A DNA stretch of 45,705 nt from Streptococcus infantis SPAR10 (GCF_000279535.1 NZ_ALCH01000007.1:1-45705), one strand, 5' to 3'. Counted from the first letter of the stretch, positions 37,856-45,705 are shown. Notes: a model not told the origin generated them from the sequence alone. Made by a program: numbers and translations.

Positions 37856-38488
37856 ATGATTAAAAATGAAAAAGTAATATTTTATAGTCGTATCTTTTTA
37901 TTTATAGCAGCCTTTACCGGTGTATACTTGGAGATCACCAAACGCGGTGGTTTAGGGATGTTGCTTTACTACACAGTACTTTCTAACCTTTTGGTTGTAC
38001 TTTTTACAGGTTATCTTTTGTTAAAGATGCGTAGTGGCGGTGATAGTTGGCAGAATCCTGGTATTCTACGTCTCAAAGGTGGCGTCACTATGAGTATTAT
38101 GATTACTTGTGTCATCTATCATTTCATGCTAGCTCCCTTGACGACAGATTTTTACCGTTTGGAAAATTTCCTTTGCCATTATATTGTCCCTCTCTGGTTT
38201 TTAGCAGATACAATTATTTTTGATAAGAGTCGTCAATATAAGTTAGTTGATCCCATGCTTTGGACTAGCCTTCCTTTGCTTTATATGATTTTTGCCCTTT
38301 TAAACGGTTTTGTTTTAAAGATGGATGTCCCTAATGCTAAGGATAGTCCCTTCCCTTATTTCTTTTTGAATGCTACCAAACATGGTTGGAGCTTTGTCTT
38401 TAAATGGGCAGCAACTATCTTTGTTGCCTACATGGTTTCAGGATATCTCTTTTATCTTGTAAAAAGTATTAAAAAAACTAAGAAATAA
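37856..38488 (+). CDS. Pr6Pr-type (AIG1/ADTRP-like) integral membrane protein
   Basis: A 210-residue protein with six predicted membrane helices (about 9-24, 35-55, 78-97, 107-120, 138-156 and 180-202). The positions TVLSNLL near 40-46 and HYIVPLWFLAD near 107-117 resemble the Thr and His of the AIG1/ADTRP membrane hydrolase family, in which they are catalytic, and the protein matches what I know as Pr6Pr-type proteins. That is a fold-level guess. It starts two bases after phnA, so both are co-translated, and a terminator follows. Confidence 0.75.
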   Translation: MIKNEKVIFYSRIFLFIAAFTGVYLEITKRGGLGMLLYYTVLSNLLVVLFTGYLLLKMRSGGDSWQNPGILRLKGGVTMSIMITCVIYHFMLAPLTTDFYRLENFLCHYIVPLWFLADTIIFDKSRQYKLVDPMLWTSLPLLYMIFALLNGFVLKMDVPNAKDSPFPYFFLNATKHGWSFVFKWAATIFVAYMVSGYLFYLVKSIKKTKK

Positions 38489-38517
38489 AAAGTACCCAAT
38501 GTGGGTGCTTTTTTTGT
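38486..38517 (+). terminator. Terminator after the Pr6Pr-type gene
   Basis: AAAAAGTACCCA / TGGGTGCTTTTTTT with a short loop and one G-U pair. Confidence 0.85.
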
Positions 38518-38558
38518 GATAGAGATAATTGTACCCGGACAAATCGATTTATTTTATC

Positions 38559-38587
38559 TTGTTATGCAGTCTTTTATACCTTACAAT
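38559..38587 (+). promoter_or_regulatory. pdxST promoter
   Basis: TTGTTA (38559-38564), 17-base spacer, TACAAT (38582-38587). No pdxR-type regulator gene is adjacent. Confidence 0.65.
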
Positions 38588-38627
38588 AAAACTGTAGCTA
38601 CCAATACAACTATTGAGGATGAAAAAA

Positions 38628-39503
38628 ATGACTGAAAATCGTTATGAATTAAATAAGAATTTGGCACAGATGCTTAAAGGTGGCGTCATCATGGATGTCC
38701 AAAACCCTGAACAAGCAAGAATTGCTGAGGCTGCAGGTGCGGCAGCAGTTATGGCTTTGGAACGAATCCCAGCTGATATTCGTGCAGCAGGTGGTGTCTC
38801 TCGCATGAGTGATCCAAAGATGATTAAGGAAATCCAAGAAGCAGTCAGCATTCCAGTTATGGCTAAGGTTCGAATTGGGCATTTTGTTGAAGCACAGATT
38901 TTAGAAGCTATCGAGATTGACTATATCGATGAGAGCGAAGTTCTATCTCCAGCTGACGATCGTTTCCATGTGGACAAGAAAGAATTTCAAGTTCCTTTTG
39001 TTTGTGGTGCTAAAGACCTAGGAGAAGCCTTGCGCCGTATCGCTGAAGGAGCTTCTATGATCCGTACAAAAGGGGAACCAGGAACAGGAGACATCGTTCA
39101 GGCGGTTCGTCATATGCGTATGATGAATCAAGAAATTCGCCGCATTCAAAACCTCCGTGAGGACGAGTTATATGTTGCTGCAAAAGAACTCCAAGTACCT
39201 GTAGAATTAGTTCAATATGTCCACGAAAATGGGAAATTACCAGTTGTCAACTTTGCAGCTGGAGGGGTTGCAACACCAGCGGACGCTGCTCTTATGATGC
39301 AGCTAGGTGCAGAAGGTGTGTTTGTTGGCTCAGGGATTTTCAAATCAGGTGATCCTGTTAAACGTGCGGCAGCAATTGTCAAAGCTGTTACCAATTATCA
39401 GAATCCTCAAATTCTGGCTCAAATTTCGGAAGACTTGGGAGAAGCCATGGTTGGTATCAATGAGAATGAAATCCAAATTCTCATGGCGGAGCGAGGAAAA
39501 TAG
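38628..39503 (+). CDS. pdxS: Pyridoxal 5'-phosphate synthase subunit PdxS
   Basis: Synthase subunit of the DXP-independent vitamin B6 pathway. It joins ribose 5-phosphate, glyceraldehyde 3-phosphate and ammonia. The 291-residue length is exact for the family. The barrel shows [17 protein letters not shown] near 18-34, the reactive lysine in [11 protein letters not shown] near 77-87, and the second lysine region [11 protein letters not shown] near 145-155. GAGGATGAAAAAA sets the ATG at 38628; an in-frame ATG at 38613 lacks such a site. pdxT follows without a gap. Confidence 0.97.
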   Translation: MTENRYELNKNLAQMLKGGVIMDVQNPEQARIAEAAGAAAVMALERIPADIRAAGGVSRMSDPKMIKEIQEAVSIPVMAKVRIGHFVEAQILEAIEIDYIDESEVLSPADDRFHVDKKEFQVPFVCGAKDLGEALRRIAEGASMIRTKGEPGTGDIVQAVRHMRMMNQEIRRIQNLREDELYVAAKELQVPVELVQYVHENGKLPVVNFAAGGVATPADAALMMQLGAEGVFVGSGIFKSGDPVKRAAAIVKAVTNYQNPQILAQISEDLGEAMVGINENEIQILMAERGK

Positions 39504-40076
39504 ATGAAAATCGGAATCTTGGCCTTGCAAGGTGCCTTTGTAGAACACGAGAAAATGCTTGCTCAACTAGGAGTTGAAAGTATTGAACTACGAAACCTAG
39601 AAGATTTTCAGCAACATCGAAGTGAGCTATCAGGTTTGATTTTGCCAGGAGGTGAGTCAACGGCCATGGGGAAACTGTTGCGAGATCAGCAGATGCTAAT
39701 TCCTCTAAGAGAGGCTATTCTCAATGGTTTACCAGTCTTTGGAACTTGTGCGGGTTTAATTTTGCTAGCAAAACAAATCACTTCTCAAGAGGAAAGCCAT
39801 CTAGCGACCATGGACATAGTAGTAGAGCGCAATGCCTATGGACGTCAGCTAGGAAGCTTTTATACAGAAGCTGACTGCAAGGGTGTTGGTAAAATTCCAA
39901 TGACCTTTATCCGTGGCCCAATTATCAGTAGTGTTGGTGACAGTGTTGATGTTCTAGCGATTGTGAACAATCAAATCGTTGCGGCTCAAGAAAAGAGTAT
40001 GCTGGTAACCTCCTTTCATCCTGAATTGACAAATGATCTTCGTTTGCATCAGTACTTTATGAATATGTGTAAATAA
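39504..40076 (+). CDS. pdxT: Pyridoxal 5'-phosphate synthase glutaminase subunit PdxT
   Basis: Hydrolyses glutamine and passes ammonia to PdxS. The 190-residue class I-like glutamine amidotransferase has [11 protein letters not shown] near 47-57, the nucleophile Cys (about C82) in [11 protein letters not shown], and the His/Glu pair (about H172 and E174) in SFHPELTND. It begins directly after the pdxS stop codon, so both subunits are made together. A terminator follows that is shared with the convergent hemolysin III gene. Confidence 0.97.
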   Translation: MKIGILALQGAFVEHEKMLAQLGVESIELRNLEDFQQHRSELSGLILPGGESTAMGKLLRDQQMLIPLREAILNGLPVFGTCAGLILLAKQITSQEESHLATMDIVVERNAYGRQLGSFYTEADCKGVGKIPMTFIRGPIISSVGDSVDVLAIVNNQIVAAQEKSMLVTSFHPELTNDLRLHQYFMNMCK

Positions 40077-40110
40077 AAAAAGAGGTTGGGATTTTCCAAC
40101 TTCTTTTTTA
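40075..40110. terminator. Bidirectional terminator, pdxT / hemolysin III
   Basis: AAAAAAAGAGGTTGG / CCAACTTCTTTTTT with a six-base loop. Both genes end at its edges. Confidence 0.88.
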
Positions 40111-40755
40111 CATGTAATAAACAATAGCAATATATTGGAGAGCAGAGGCTGCTAGGATAAAGAGATGCCAAATCATATGGAAGTATGGTTTCTTTTTAGC
40201 GTAGAATCCAGCGCCAACTGTATAGCAAAGGCCACCTGATACCATAAGACTCCAAAACATTGGACTTGTCTGACTGATGATTGCTGGTAAGATAGCCAAT
40301 ACAAGCCATCCCATGATGAGGTAAAGGATGAGACTGAATTTTTCATTGACCTTCTTGGCAAAGATTTTATAAAGAATACCGAAAATAGTTGTCCCCCATT
40401 GGATAGCAATAATGAGATAACCAAACCAATTATTCATCAGGGTTAAAACCACCGGGGTATAAGAACCTGCAATCGCAACATAAATCATAGAATGGTCGAT
40501 GATACGAAGCACGTACTTATGAGTTGAACCATAAGCCATAGAATGATAAATAGTTGATGATAAGAACATGAGAAAGAGGCTGATGACGAAGATGGAAACA
40601 CCGATAGACGATAAGAAACCATGGGCCTCATAACTGTAAGTAGATGAAATGGGAAGTAGGATGAGCATGATAAATGCTCCTACAGCATGGGTGACACTGT
40701 TGGCAATTTCTTCTCCAAAACTAAGTCGTTTACTAAGTTTGAAACTAGTATTCAT
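40108..40755 (-). CDS. Hemolysin III family (PAQR-type) membrane protein
   Basis: A 215-residue protein with seven predicted membrane helices. The family motifs that probably bind zinc are visible: NSVTHAVGAF near 19-28, SSTIYHSMAY near 67-76, IDHSMIYVAIAGSYTPV near 87-103 and HMIWHLFILAAS near 193-204. Despite the name, hemolytic activity is not shown for most members; a role as membrane hydrolase or receptor-like protein is suggested for the superfamily. Its start overlaps the end of the DUF1836 gene by 11 bases, so the regulator-like gene and this one are co-translated. Confidence 0.93.
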   Translation of the reverse strand: MNTSFKLSKRLSFGEEIANSVTHAVGAFIMLILLPISSTYSYEAHGFLSSIGVSIFVISLFLMFLSSTIYHSMAYGSTHKYVLRIIDHSMIYVAIAGSYTPVVLTLMNNWFGYLIIAIQWGTTIFGILYKIFAKKVNEKFSLILYLIMGWLVLAILPAIISQTSPMFWSLMVSGGLCYTVGAGFYAKKKPYFHMIWHLFILAASALQYIAIVYYM

Positions 40756-41200
40756 TTGTTTCCTCCTCTTCGGTTTCTGTATAGACTAGTGCAAGTGTTT
40801 GATGATAGAGTTTGACCGTTTGGCAGCTGGCCTGGATAATGGGATTAGCTGGATCAATATCTTCATTCATATAGTCCACAAAAGCATTATAAAGTTCTTC
40901 TGAATTAGTGTCTGTGTGAAGGGTATTAAGGGTTTGAGCAATTTCTTGGATAGAAAAAACAGACTTGAGAGTGGTAATAGCAATCAATCGTGCGATTTGT
41001 TTGCGTTGATATTTTTTCTTTTCAGGTTTACTGATATAACCGTGTTTGACATAGTTGTTCACCATGGATGCTGTCAAACCTTTCTCCTTGTCAGGAGAAG
41101 CTGGAGGACAGATTTGATTGACATAGAGCAGAACCTGGTCCAGATAGAGATTGATACTTGGAATTTCTTCCCATTTTGGATAGGAAAAAGTGGTATTCAT
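40745..41200 (-). CDS. DUF1836 family protein, probable HTH regulator
   Basis: A 151-residue protein of the DUF1836 family. The central segment GLTASMVNNYVKHGYISKPE plus KKKYQRKQIARLIAI resembles the winged helix-turn-helix start of MerR-type regulators. The C-terminal half is helical, acidic at the end. AAAGGAGTTGAAA sets the ATG at 41200; a TTG at 41206 overlaps that site. A perfect palindrome (41216-41236) lies between the -10 box and the gene, so it may repress itself and the overlapping hemolysin III gene. DNA binding is inferred, not shown. Confidence 0.85.
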   Translation of the reverse strand: MNTTFSYPKWEEIPSINLYLDQVLLYVNQICPPASPDKEKGLTASMVNNYVKHGYISKPEKKKYQRKQIARLIAITTLKSVFSIQEIAQTLNTLHTDTNSEELYNAFVDYMNEDIDPANPIIQASCQTVKLYHQTLALVYTETEEEETNEY

Positions 41201-41215
41201 TTTCAACTCCTTTTT

Positions 41216-41236
41216 ATCTAGTTTTAATAACTAGAT
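41216..41236. promoter_or_regulatory. Palindromic operator candidate, DUF1836 promoter
   Basis: ATCTAGTT-TTAAT-AACTAGAT: eight-base arms, five-base centre. It starts at the -10 hexamer and covers the expected start of transcription. Confidence 0.7.
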
Positions 41237-41263
41237 TATAAAATATTAGAAATAATAAGTCAA
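41235..41263 (-). promoter_or_regulatory. Promoter of the DUF1836-hemolysin III operon
   Basis: Minus strand TTGACT (41258-41263), 17-base spacer, TATAAT (41235-41240). The divergent GNAT promoter starts 12 bases further on. Confidence 0.85.
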
Positions 41264-41274
41264 GTTTCAAGTGC

Positions 41275-41303
41275 TTGTAGAAAGAAATATTTTATGCTAT
41301 GAT
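41275..41303 (+). promoter_or_regulatory. Promoter of the GNAT-ogt-spx-like operon
   Basis: TTGTAG (41275-41280), 17-base spacer with TGC before the hexamer, TATGAT (41298-41303). Confidence 0.6.
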
Positions 41304-41331
41304 GAAAGAAAATAGTATGAAAAGAGGATAA

Positions 41332-41835
41332 ATGATGGAGATTCGCTTAGCCTTTCCAAACGAAGTTGATGCAATTATACAAGTGATTGAGGGAGCCAAG
41401 AAATGTTTGGCAGAAGCTGGTAGCACTCAGTGGCAAAACGGCTACCCAGATGCAGATACCATTATTGAAGATATCATCTCTGGTCAAGCTTATGTAGCCC
41501 TAGACGAAGGTGATCTCTTAGCCTATGCAGCAGTGACTAAGAGCCCCGAAAAAGCTTATGAAGCAATTTATGATGGTAACTGGGAGGGAAATGAAGCAGA
41601 ATACTTAGTATTTCACCGTATTGCTGTTGCTAGAGATGTGCAAGGTCAAGGTGTTGCTCAGACCTTCTTGGAAGGCTTGATTGAAGGCTTTGATTACCTA
41701 GATTTTCGTTCAGATACACATGAAATAAACAAGGCTATGCAACATATTTTTGAGAAACTTGGCTTCAAACAGGTTGGTAAAGTTCCAGTAGACGGGGAAC
41801 GCTTGGCCTATCAAAAATTAAAATCAAATGCCTAA
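41332..41835 (+). CDS. GNAT-family N-acetyltransferase
   Basis: A 167-residue acetyltransferase. The acetyl-CoA motif VARDVQGQGVAQTFLEGLI is near 102-120, and the late helix-strand SDTHEINKAMQHIFEKLGFK near 126-145 completes the fold. Residues 35-48 (STQWQNGYPDADTI) recall other small streptococcal GNAT proteins. The substrate is unknown. AGAGGATAA precedes two neighbouring ATG codons at 41332 and 41335. Its end overlaps ogt by eight bases, so it is the first gene of a three-gene unit with DNA repair and Spx-like genes. Confidence 0.9.
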   Translation: MMEIRLAFPNEVDAIIQVIEGAKKCLAEAGSTQWQNGYPDADTIIEDIISGQAYVALDEGDLLAYAAVTKSPEKAYEAIYDGNWEGNEAEYLVFHRIAVARDVQGQGVAQTFLEGLIEGFDYLDFRSDTHEINKAMQHIFEKLGFKQVGKVPVDGERLAYQKLKSNA

Positions 41836-42340
41836 GAAGTATGTAAAGATGCTATACAAGTCACCGATTGGCCCCCTATCTCTGCTAGCAGATGACCACT
41901 ATTTGTTTGGGATATGGATTGAAGAAGAGAGCGATTTTGAGAAGGGATTATCTGAAAATGATGTAACTGTTGTTGACAGTCATCCCATTTTAAATCAAAT
42001 TACTTCCTATTTAGAGACTTATTTTAAGGGGCAAGATCAAGACTTATCTGGATTACCTTTAGCTCCTGTCGGTAGTGACTTTGAAAAAAGAGTCTGGAAC
42101 TACTTGCGAGGAATTCCTTTCGGTCAGACAGTTACTTATGGGCAAATAGCTAAGGATTTGCAGGTGGCTTCTGCTCAAGCAATCGGAGGAGCAGTAGGTC
42201 GCAATCCCTGGTCTATCCTTGTACCTTGTCACCGTGTGCTAGGTGCTGGAGGACGTCTGACAGGCTATGCTTGGGGACTCGAAAAGAAGGCTTGGCTCTT
42301 GAGGCATGAAGGTGCAAGTTATCAAGAAAATAAAAAATAG
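41828..42340 (+). CDS. ogt: Methylated-DNA-protein cysteine S-methyltransferase
   Basis: Removes alkyl groups from O6 of guanine by transferring them to its own cysteine, C134, in LVPCHRVLG. The 170-residue protein has the RNase-H-like N-terminal domain and the C-terminal winged helix with FEKRVWNYLRGIPFGQTVTY near 89-108 and AQAIGGAVGRNPW. Whether the homologue is better called Ogt or AdaB is uncertain. Translation is coupled to the upstream GNAT gene through the overlap. Confidence 0.94.
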   Translation: MPKKYVKMLYKSPIGPLSLLADDHYLFGIWIEEESDFEKGLSENDVTVVDSHPILNQITSYLETYFKGQDQDLSGLPLAPVGSDFEKRVWNYLRGIPFGQTVTYGQIAKDLQVASAQAIGGAVGRNPWSILVPCHRVLGAGGRLTGYAWGLEKKAWLLRHEGASYQENKK

Positions 42341-42351
42341 AAAGAGAAAAA

Positions 42352-42708
42352 ATGTTAGAATTTATCGAATATCCAAAATGTACAACTTGTAAAAAAGCTA
42401 AGAAAGAATTAGATCAACTCGGACTAGAATATCAGGATGTTCATATCGTTGAAGAGACTCCGAGTGAAAAGGTCATTTTAAACTGGCTCGAAACTTCGGG
42501 ATTTGAATTGAAGCAATTTTTTAATACTAGTGGAATCAAATATCGTGAACTCGGATTGAAAGATAAGGTTGGAACATTGTCTAACAAAGAAGCAGCCAAA
42601 CTCTTGGCCAGTGATGGTATGCTGTTAAAACGTCCAATACTTGTTGAAAATGGTCTTGTAAAACAAATTGGCTACCGTAAGACATACAATAACTTGGATT
42701 TGAATTAG
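42352..42708 (+). CDS. Spx/ArsC-family protein
   Basis: A 118-residue thioredoxin-fold protein of the ArsC/Spx/MgsR family. The redox pair is C10-x2-C13 in YPKCTTCKKAKKEL. The later segment LKRPILVENG near 92-101 contains the family Arg-Pro. The genuine Spx proteins bind RNA polymerase; this one could instead be an arsenate-reductase-like paralogue, since its C-terminus is short. It follows ogt by 11 bases. A short CTATC/GATAG inverted repeat lies behind it, but no good terminator. Confidence 0.9.
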   Translation: MLEFIEYPKCTTCKKAKKELDQLGLEYQDVHIVEETPSEKVILNWLETSGFELKQFFNTSGIKYRELGLKDKVGTLSNKEAAKLLASDGMLLKRPILVENGLVKQIGYRKTYNNLDLN

Positions 42709-42826
42709 TTTTTTTCTATCTCCTTGATAGATAAAATATATAACCTCCCACTTTTAAAGTATGATAAACTAGAAGGTAGATGAAATCTGATATGCTCGTA
42801 GCAAATATTTTTAATTAGAGCATAAG

Positions 42827-42832
42827 TATGAT
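42827..42832 (+). promoter_or_regulatory. -10 element before the cystine-type ABC operon
   Basis: TATGAT, 32 bases before the ATG. A second, similar TATGATAAACTAGAAGG lies at 42760-42776. Neither has a clear -35, so the assignment is tentative. Confidence 0.4.
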
Positions 42833-42864
42833 AGAATGAATCATTATCTTGAGAGGATGTTTCT

Positions 42865-43665
42865 ATGAATGTTACAACGATTTTAGCATCTGATTGGTAT
42901 CAAAATTTGATGCAATATATTCCAGATGGCAAACTTTTTAGTTGGCGTTCGGTCTTTGATGGGATTCCAAGAATTGTACAGCAATTACCTACAACATTGA
43001 TGTTAACGGTATTCGGTGCCTTTTTTGGTATCATGCTAGCCCTAATCTTTGCTATCGTGAAAATCAACCGAGTTAGATTTATTTACCCATTACAAGCCTT
43101 TTTTGTTAGTTTCCTAAAAGGAACCCCAATTTTAGTCCAACTGATGTTGACTTATTACGGGATTCCATTAGCTTTGAAAGCCTTGAATCAACAATGGGGA
43201 ACTTCTCTGAACATTAATGCTATTCCAGCAGCAACATTTGCGATTGTGGCTTTTGCTTTTAACGAGGCGGCCTATGCCAGCGAAACTCTTCGTGCGGCAA
43301 TTCTTTCTGTAAATCCAGGTGAGATTGAAGCTGCTCGTAGTCTTGGTATGACACGTGCACAAGTTTATCGTCGTGTGATTATTCCCAATGCAGCAGTAGT
43401 TGCAACACCAACCTTGATTAACTCCTTGATTGGCTTGACCAAGGGGACTTCCCTAGCCTTCAGTGCAGGTGTTGTAGAAGTCTTTGCCCAAGCTCAGATT
43501 TTGGGTGGTGCAGACTATCGCTACTTTGAACGTTTTATCTCAGTTGCCCTTGTCTACTGGGTGGTAAATATCGTTATTGAAAATCTTGGCCGTTTCATTG
43601 AAAGAAAAATGGCTATTACAGCACCAGATAATGTTGAGACAGATGTGAAAGGAGAGCTTCGCTAA
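42865..43665 (+). CDS. tcyB: Cystine-type amino-acid ABC transporter permease
   Basis: A 266-residue permease with about five membrane helices. It has the family segment FLKGTPILVQLMLTYYGIP near 73-91, and the EAA loop EAARSLGMTRAQVYRRVIIP near 153-172. The pair with the following ATPase corresponds, as I recall, to the pneumococcal cystine importer TcyBC, whose binding protein is encoded elsewhere; the name rests on this and on the neighbour trxB. GAGAGGATGTTTCT precedes the ATG. Its stop overlaps the ATPase start by one base. Confidence 0.88.
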   Translation: MNVTTILASDWYQNLMQYIPDGKLFSWRSVFDGIPRIVQQLPTTLMLTVFGAFFGIMLALIFAIVKINRVRFIYPLQAFFVSFLKGTPILVQLMLTYYGIPLALKALNQQWGTSLNINAIPAATFAIVAFAFNEAAYASETLRAAILSVNPGEIEAARSLGMTRAQVYRRVIIPNAAVVATPTLINSLIGLTKGTSLAFSAGVVEVFAQAQILGGADYRYFERFISVALVYWVVNIVIENLGRFIERKMAITAPDNVETDVKGELR

Positions 43666-44408
43666 TGATTAAAATTTCAAATTTAAGCAAATCCTTTTCA
43701 GGTCAAACCGTTTTGGATCATCTGAACTTAGATATTCAAAAAGGAGAAGTTGTTGCCTTAATTGGTTCTTCAGGAGCTGGGAAATCAACTTTTCTTCGTA
43801 GCCTAAACTATCTAGAAACACCTGATAGTGGAAGTATTCAGATTGATGATTTCAAAGTTGATTTTTCTCAAATTACGCAAGAAGAAATTCTAACTCTTCG
43901 TCGCAAACTATCGATGGTTTTCCAACAGTTTAATTTGTTTGAGCGTAGAACAGCACTAGACAATGTTAAAGAAGGCTTGGTGGTCGTTAAAAAACTATCG
44001 GACGAAGAAGCGACTGAAATTGCTAAGGAAGAGCTAGCTAAGGTTGGACTTTCTGATCGTGAACAGCATTATCCGCGTCACTTGTCAGGGGGGCAAAAAC
44101 AACGGGTAGCTATAGCGCGTGCCCTAGCCATGAAACCAGACGTCTTACTCTTGGATGAACCAACTTCAGCACTGGACCCAGAATTGGTTGGTGAGGTAGA
44201 AAGATCGATTGCCAATGCTGCAAAATCAGGTCAAACCATGGTTTTAGTTAGTCACGATATGTCATTTGTTGCTCAAGTAGCTGATAAGGTTTTATTCTTG
44301 GATAAAGGAAAGATTATTGAATCTGGAACACCGGATGAGATTATCAACCATCCCAAAGAAGAACGAACAAAAGAGTTCTTTGCTAGTTACAAACGGACCT
44401 ATATCTGA
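43665..44408 (+). CDS. tcyC: Cystine-type amino-acid ABC transporter ATP-binding protein
   Basis: The 247-residue ATPase of the importer. Walker A is GSSGAGKST near 35-43, the Q-loop is in [13 protein letters not shown], the signature is LSGGQKQRVAIARA near 142-155, Walker B is [13 protein letters not shown], and the switch histidine is in VSHDMSFVAQVADKV. It is co-translated with the permease. The stop codon TGA is also the TGA of an extended -10 (TGATATAAT) for the next gene. Confidence 0.92.
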   Translation: MIKISNLSKSFSGQTVLDHLNLDIQKGEVVALIGSSGAGKSTFLRSLNYLETPDSGSIQIDDFKVDFSQITQEEILTLRRKLSMVFQQFNLFERRTALDNVKEGLVVVKKLSDEEATEIAKEELAKVGLSDREQHYPRHLSGGQKQRVAIARALAMKPDVLLLDEPTSALDPELVGEVERSIANAAKSGQTMVLVSHDMSFVAQVADKVLFLDKGKIIESGTPDEIINHPKEERTKEFFASYKRTYI

Positions 44409-44414
44409 TATAAT
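44406..44414 (+). promoter_or_regulatory. Extended -10 promoter inside the tcyC stop codon
   Basis: TGATATAAT, hexamer 44409-44414. It would give a leader of about 65 bases for the DUF4059 gene. Confidence 0.55.
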
Positions 44415-44427
44415 AGAAGATAAGAAA

Positions 44428-44456
44428 AACTCAGTTGGCTAAGCTAACTGGGTTTA
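44428..44456 (+). terminator. Terminator or attenuator hairpin before the DUF4059 gene
   Basis: AAACTCAGTTGGC / GCTAACTGGGTTT, 13 pairs with G-U allowed and a three-base loop, followed by ACTCTTT. The poor T tract suggests partial termination. Confidence 0.6.
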
Positions 44457-44487
44457 CTCTTTAAAAATAATAGAAATGAGAGAAAGC

Positions 44488-44712
44488 ATGTTAGTTCAGC
44501 TATTTGCTTTGTATTTAGAGAGTTTGGTTTTGACGATTTTACTAGTCTTGGTTGTCTTAGGGATTTGGATTGGTTTTAGAGCTCTATCAGGTGTGGATAA
44601 AACTGCCAAGGAGCGTCAGGCTCACCTCTATGATATGATTATGATTGGAGTCTTAACAATTCCAGTATTGTCTTTTGCAACCATGAGCATCTTGTTGGTT
44701 CTCAAGGCTTAA
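44488..44712 (+). CDS. DUF4059 family small membrane protein
   Basis: A 74-residue protein with two membrane helices (about 8-30 and 50-72) and a charged cytoplasmic loop SGVDKTAKERQAHLYD. This matches the DUF4059 family of streptococci, which lies before trxB. ATGAGAGAAAGC precedes the ATG at 44488; an ATG at 44476 lies within that segment and lacks a ribosome site. Function is unknown; the position between a cystine-type importer and thioredoxin reductase hints at a thiol-related role. Confidence 0.85.
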   Translation: MLVQLFALYLESLVLTILLVLVVLGIWIGFRALSGVDKTAKERQAHLYDMIMIGVLTIPVLSFATMSILLVLKA

Positions 44713-44715
44713 TAG

Positions 44716-44744
44716 TTGTCAAATAGGATTTTATCCGTTAGAAT
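44716..44744 (+). promoter_or_regulatory. trxB promoter
   Basis: TTGTCA (44716-44721), 17-base spacer, TAGAAT (44739-44744). Confidence 0.65.
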
Positions 44745-44777
44745 AAGAATAGTTACAACAAGAAAGAAGGAAATAGA

Positions 44778-45689
44778 ATGTACGATACGATTATTATCGG
44801 TGCAGGTCCTGCTGGGATGACTGCAGCCTTGTATGCAGCTCGCAGCAATCTCAAAGTAGCTTTGATTGAAGGTGGTCTTCCTGGCGGTCAGATGAACAAT
44901 ACTTCTGACATTGAAAACTATCCAGGTTATGCTAACATTAGTGGACCTGAGTTGGCAGAAAAGATGTTTGAACCTCTTGAAAATCTAGGTGTTGAGCATC
45001 TCTATGGCTTTGTAGAAAATATTGAGGACCATGGTGATGTTAAGAAAGTAATCACAGACAATGAAGAATTTGAAACTCGCACAGTTATTGTGGCGACTGG
45101 TTCTAAGCACCGACTCTTAGGCGTTCCAGGAGAAGAAGAACTCAACAGTCGAGGTGTTTCTTACTGTGCGGTTTGTGATGGAGCCTTTTTCCGTGACCAA
45201 GATTTGTTGGTTGTAGGTGGTGGTGACTCAGCGGTTGAGGAAGCAATCTTCTTAACACAGTTTGCCAAAACTGTAACCATCGTTCACCGTCGTGATGAGC
45301 TTCGTGCTCAAAAAGTCTTGCAAGATCGCGCCTTTGCCAATGAAAAAATCAACTTCATTTGGGATTCTGTTGTCAAAGAAATTAAGGGTGAAAACCGTGT
45401 GGAGTCAGTTGTCATTGAAAATGTTAAAACAAATCAAGTGACTGAACATGCCTTTGGAGGCGTCTTCATCTATGTTGGTTTAGATCCAGTTAGCGATTTT
45501 ACAAAAGATTTACAAATCCAAGATGAGTCAGGTTGGATTGTGACAGATGACCACATGAAGACAAGTGTTGCAGGTGTCTTTGCAGTTGGAGATGTTCGTC
45601 AGAAAGACCTTCGCCAAGTTACAACAGCAGTTGGAGATGGTGCTATTGCAGGTCAAGAAGCCTATAAATATATTACTGAACACAGTTAA
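44778..45689 (+). CDS. trxB: Thioredoxin-disulfide reductase
   Basis: NADPH-dependent flavoenzyme that keeps thioredoxin reduced. The 303-residue protein has the FAD loop IIIGAGPAGMTAALYAARS at the N-terminus, the redox pair C130-x2-C133 in YCAVCDGAFF, the NADPH loop VVGGGDSAVEEAIFL near 145-159, and the C-terminal VFAVGDVRQKDLRQVTTAVG near 270-289. AAGAAGGAAATAGA precedes the ATG. The gene is complete; only its terminator is cut by the window end. Confidence 0.97.
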   Translation: MYDTIIIGAGPAGMTAALYAARSNLKVALIEGGLPGGQMNNTSDIENYPGYANISGPELAEKMFEPLENLGVEHLYGFVENIEDHGDVKKVITDNEEFETRTVIVATGSKHRLLGVPGEEELNSRGVSYCAVCDGAFFRDQDLLVVGGGDSAVEEAIFLTQFAKTVTIVHRRDELRAQKVLQDRAFANEKINFIWDSVVKEIKGENRVESVVIENVKTNQVTEHAFGGVFIYVGLDPVSDFTKDLQIQDESGWIVTDDHMKTSVAGVFAVGDVRQKDLRQVTTAVGDGAIAGQEAYKYITEHS

Positions 45690-45705
45690 AAAAAGTCTCC
45701 AATCA

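Overview
The window looks like chromosomal core sequence of a Mitis-group Streptococcus: low GC, strong AGGAGG ribosome sites, many extended -10 promoters (TGnTATAAT), a CtsR box before clpE, EzrA and RodA, a short Gram-positive DnaE, and PgdA. RodA, DnaE and InfC resemble the pneumococcal proteins as I remember them, but RodA differs at many positions, so I favour an oralis/infantis/mitis-like relative over S. pneumoniae. There is no prophage, IS element, CRISPR array or integrase. This is housekeeping DNA, and what is unusual lies mostly in small genes, RNAs and start signals.

Layout. 1-4460 (mostly minus): a GNAT acetyltransferase, DUF1827, a Nudix hydrolase, ClpE under CtsR, and YkuJ/DUF1797. 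4666-9475: an amino-acid ABC permease/ATPase pair, an unlisted 48-residue membrane protein (minus), FolD, an unrecognised 274-residue protein coupled to NnrD, and a 61-residue protein. 9596-19814: DnaQ-DinG, RodA, DJ-1, a HAD protein, GyrB, EzrA, PgdA. 19865-21657: L20-type leader, infC (start probably ATA), rpmI, rplT, glyoxalase-like protein. 21660-28216: a folded intergenic region, a small membrane protein, DnaE, PfkA, Pyk. 28306-28591 (minus): a structured small RNA and tRNA-Thr(GGT). 28698-35714: an acyltransferase, a P-type ATPase, TrmK, NIF3, an FAD oxidoreductase, GalE. 35965-38488: ferredoxin, LysM-like surface protein, Cmk, PhnA, Pr6Pr-type membrane protein. 38628-45689: PdxST, hemolysin III with a DUF1836 regulator, GNAT/Ogt/Spx-like, a cystine-type ABC importer, DUF4059, TrxB.

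How genes work together. Adjacent groups cover envelope growth (RodA, EzrA, PgdA), translation (infC-rpmI-rplT under leader control), glycolysis (PfkA, Pyk), vitamin B6 synthesis (PdxST) and thiol/cystine metabolism (cystine importer and TrxB). NnrD repairs hydrated NAD(P)H, and the unknown gene just before it may share an NAD-related context.

Most noteworthy: five genes (dinG, HAD, pgdA, P-type ATPase, ferredoxin) have a promoter -10 element only 6-8 nt from the start codon and no Shine-Dalgarno site, so they look leaderless. Others are the small RNA behind tRNA-Thr, the ATA start of infC, the 48-residue gene, a palindrome on the DUF1836 promoter, and the 274-residue protein. I found no complete new defence or mobile system.
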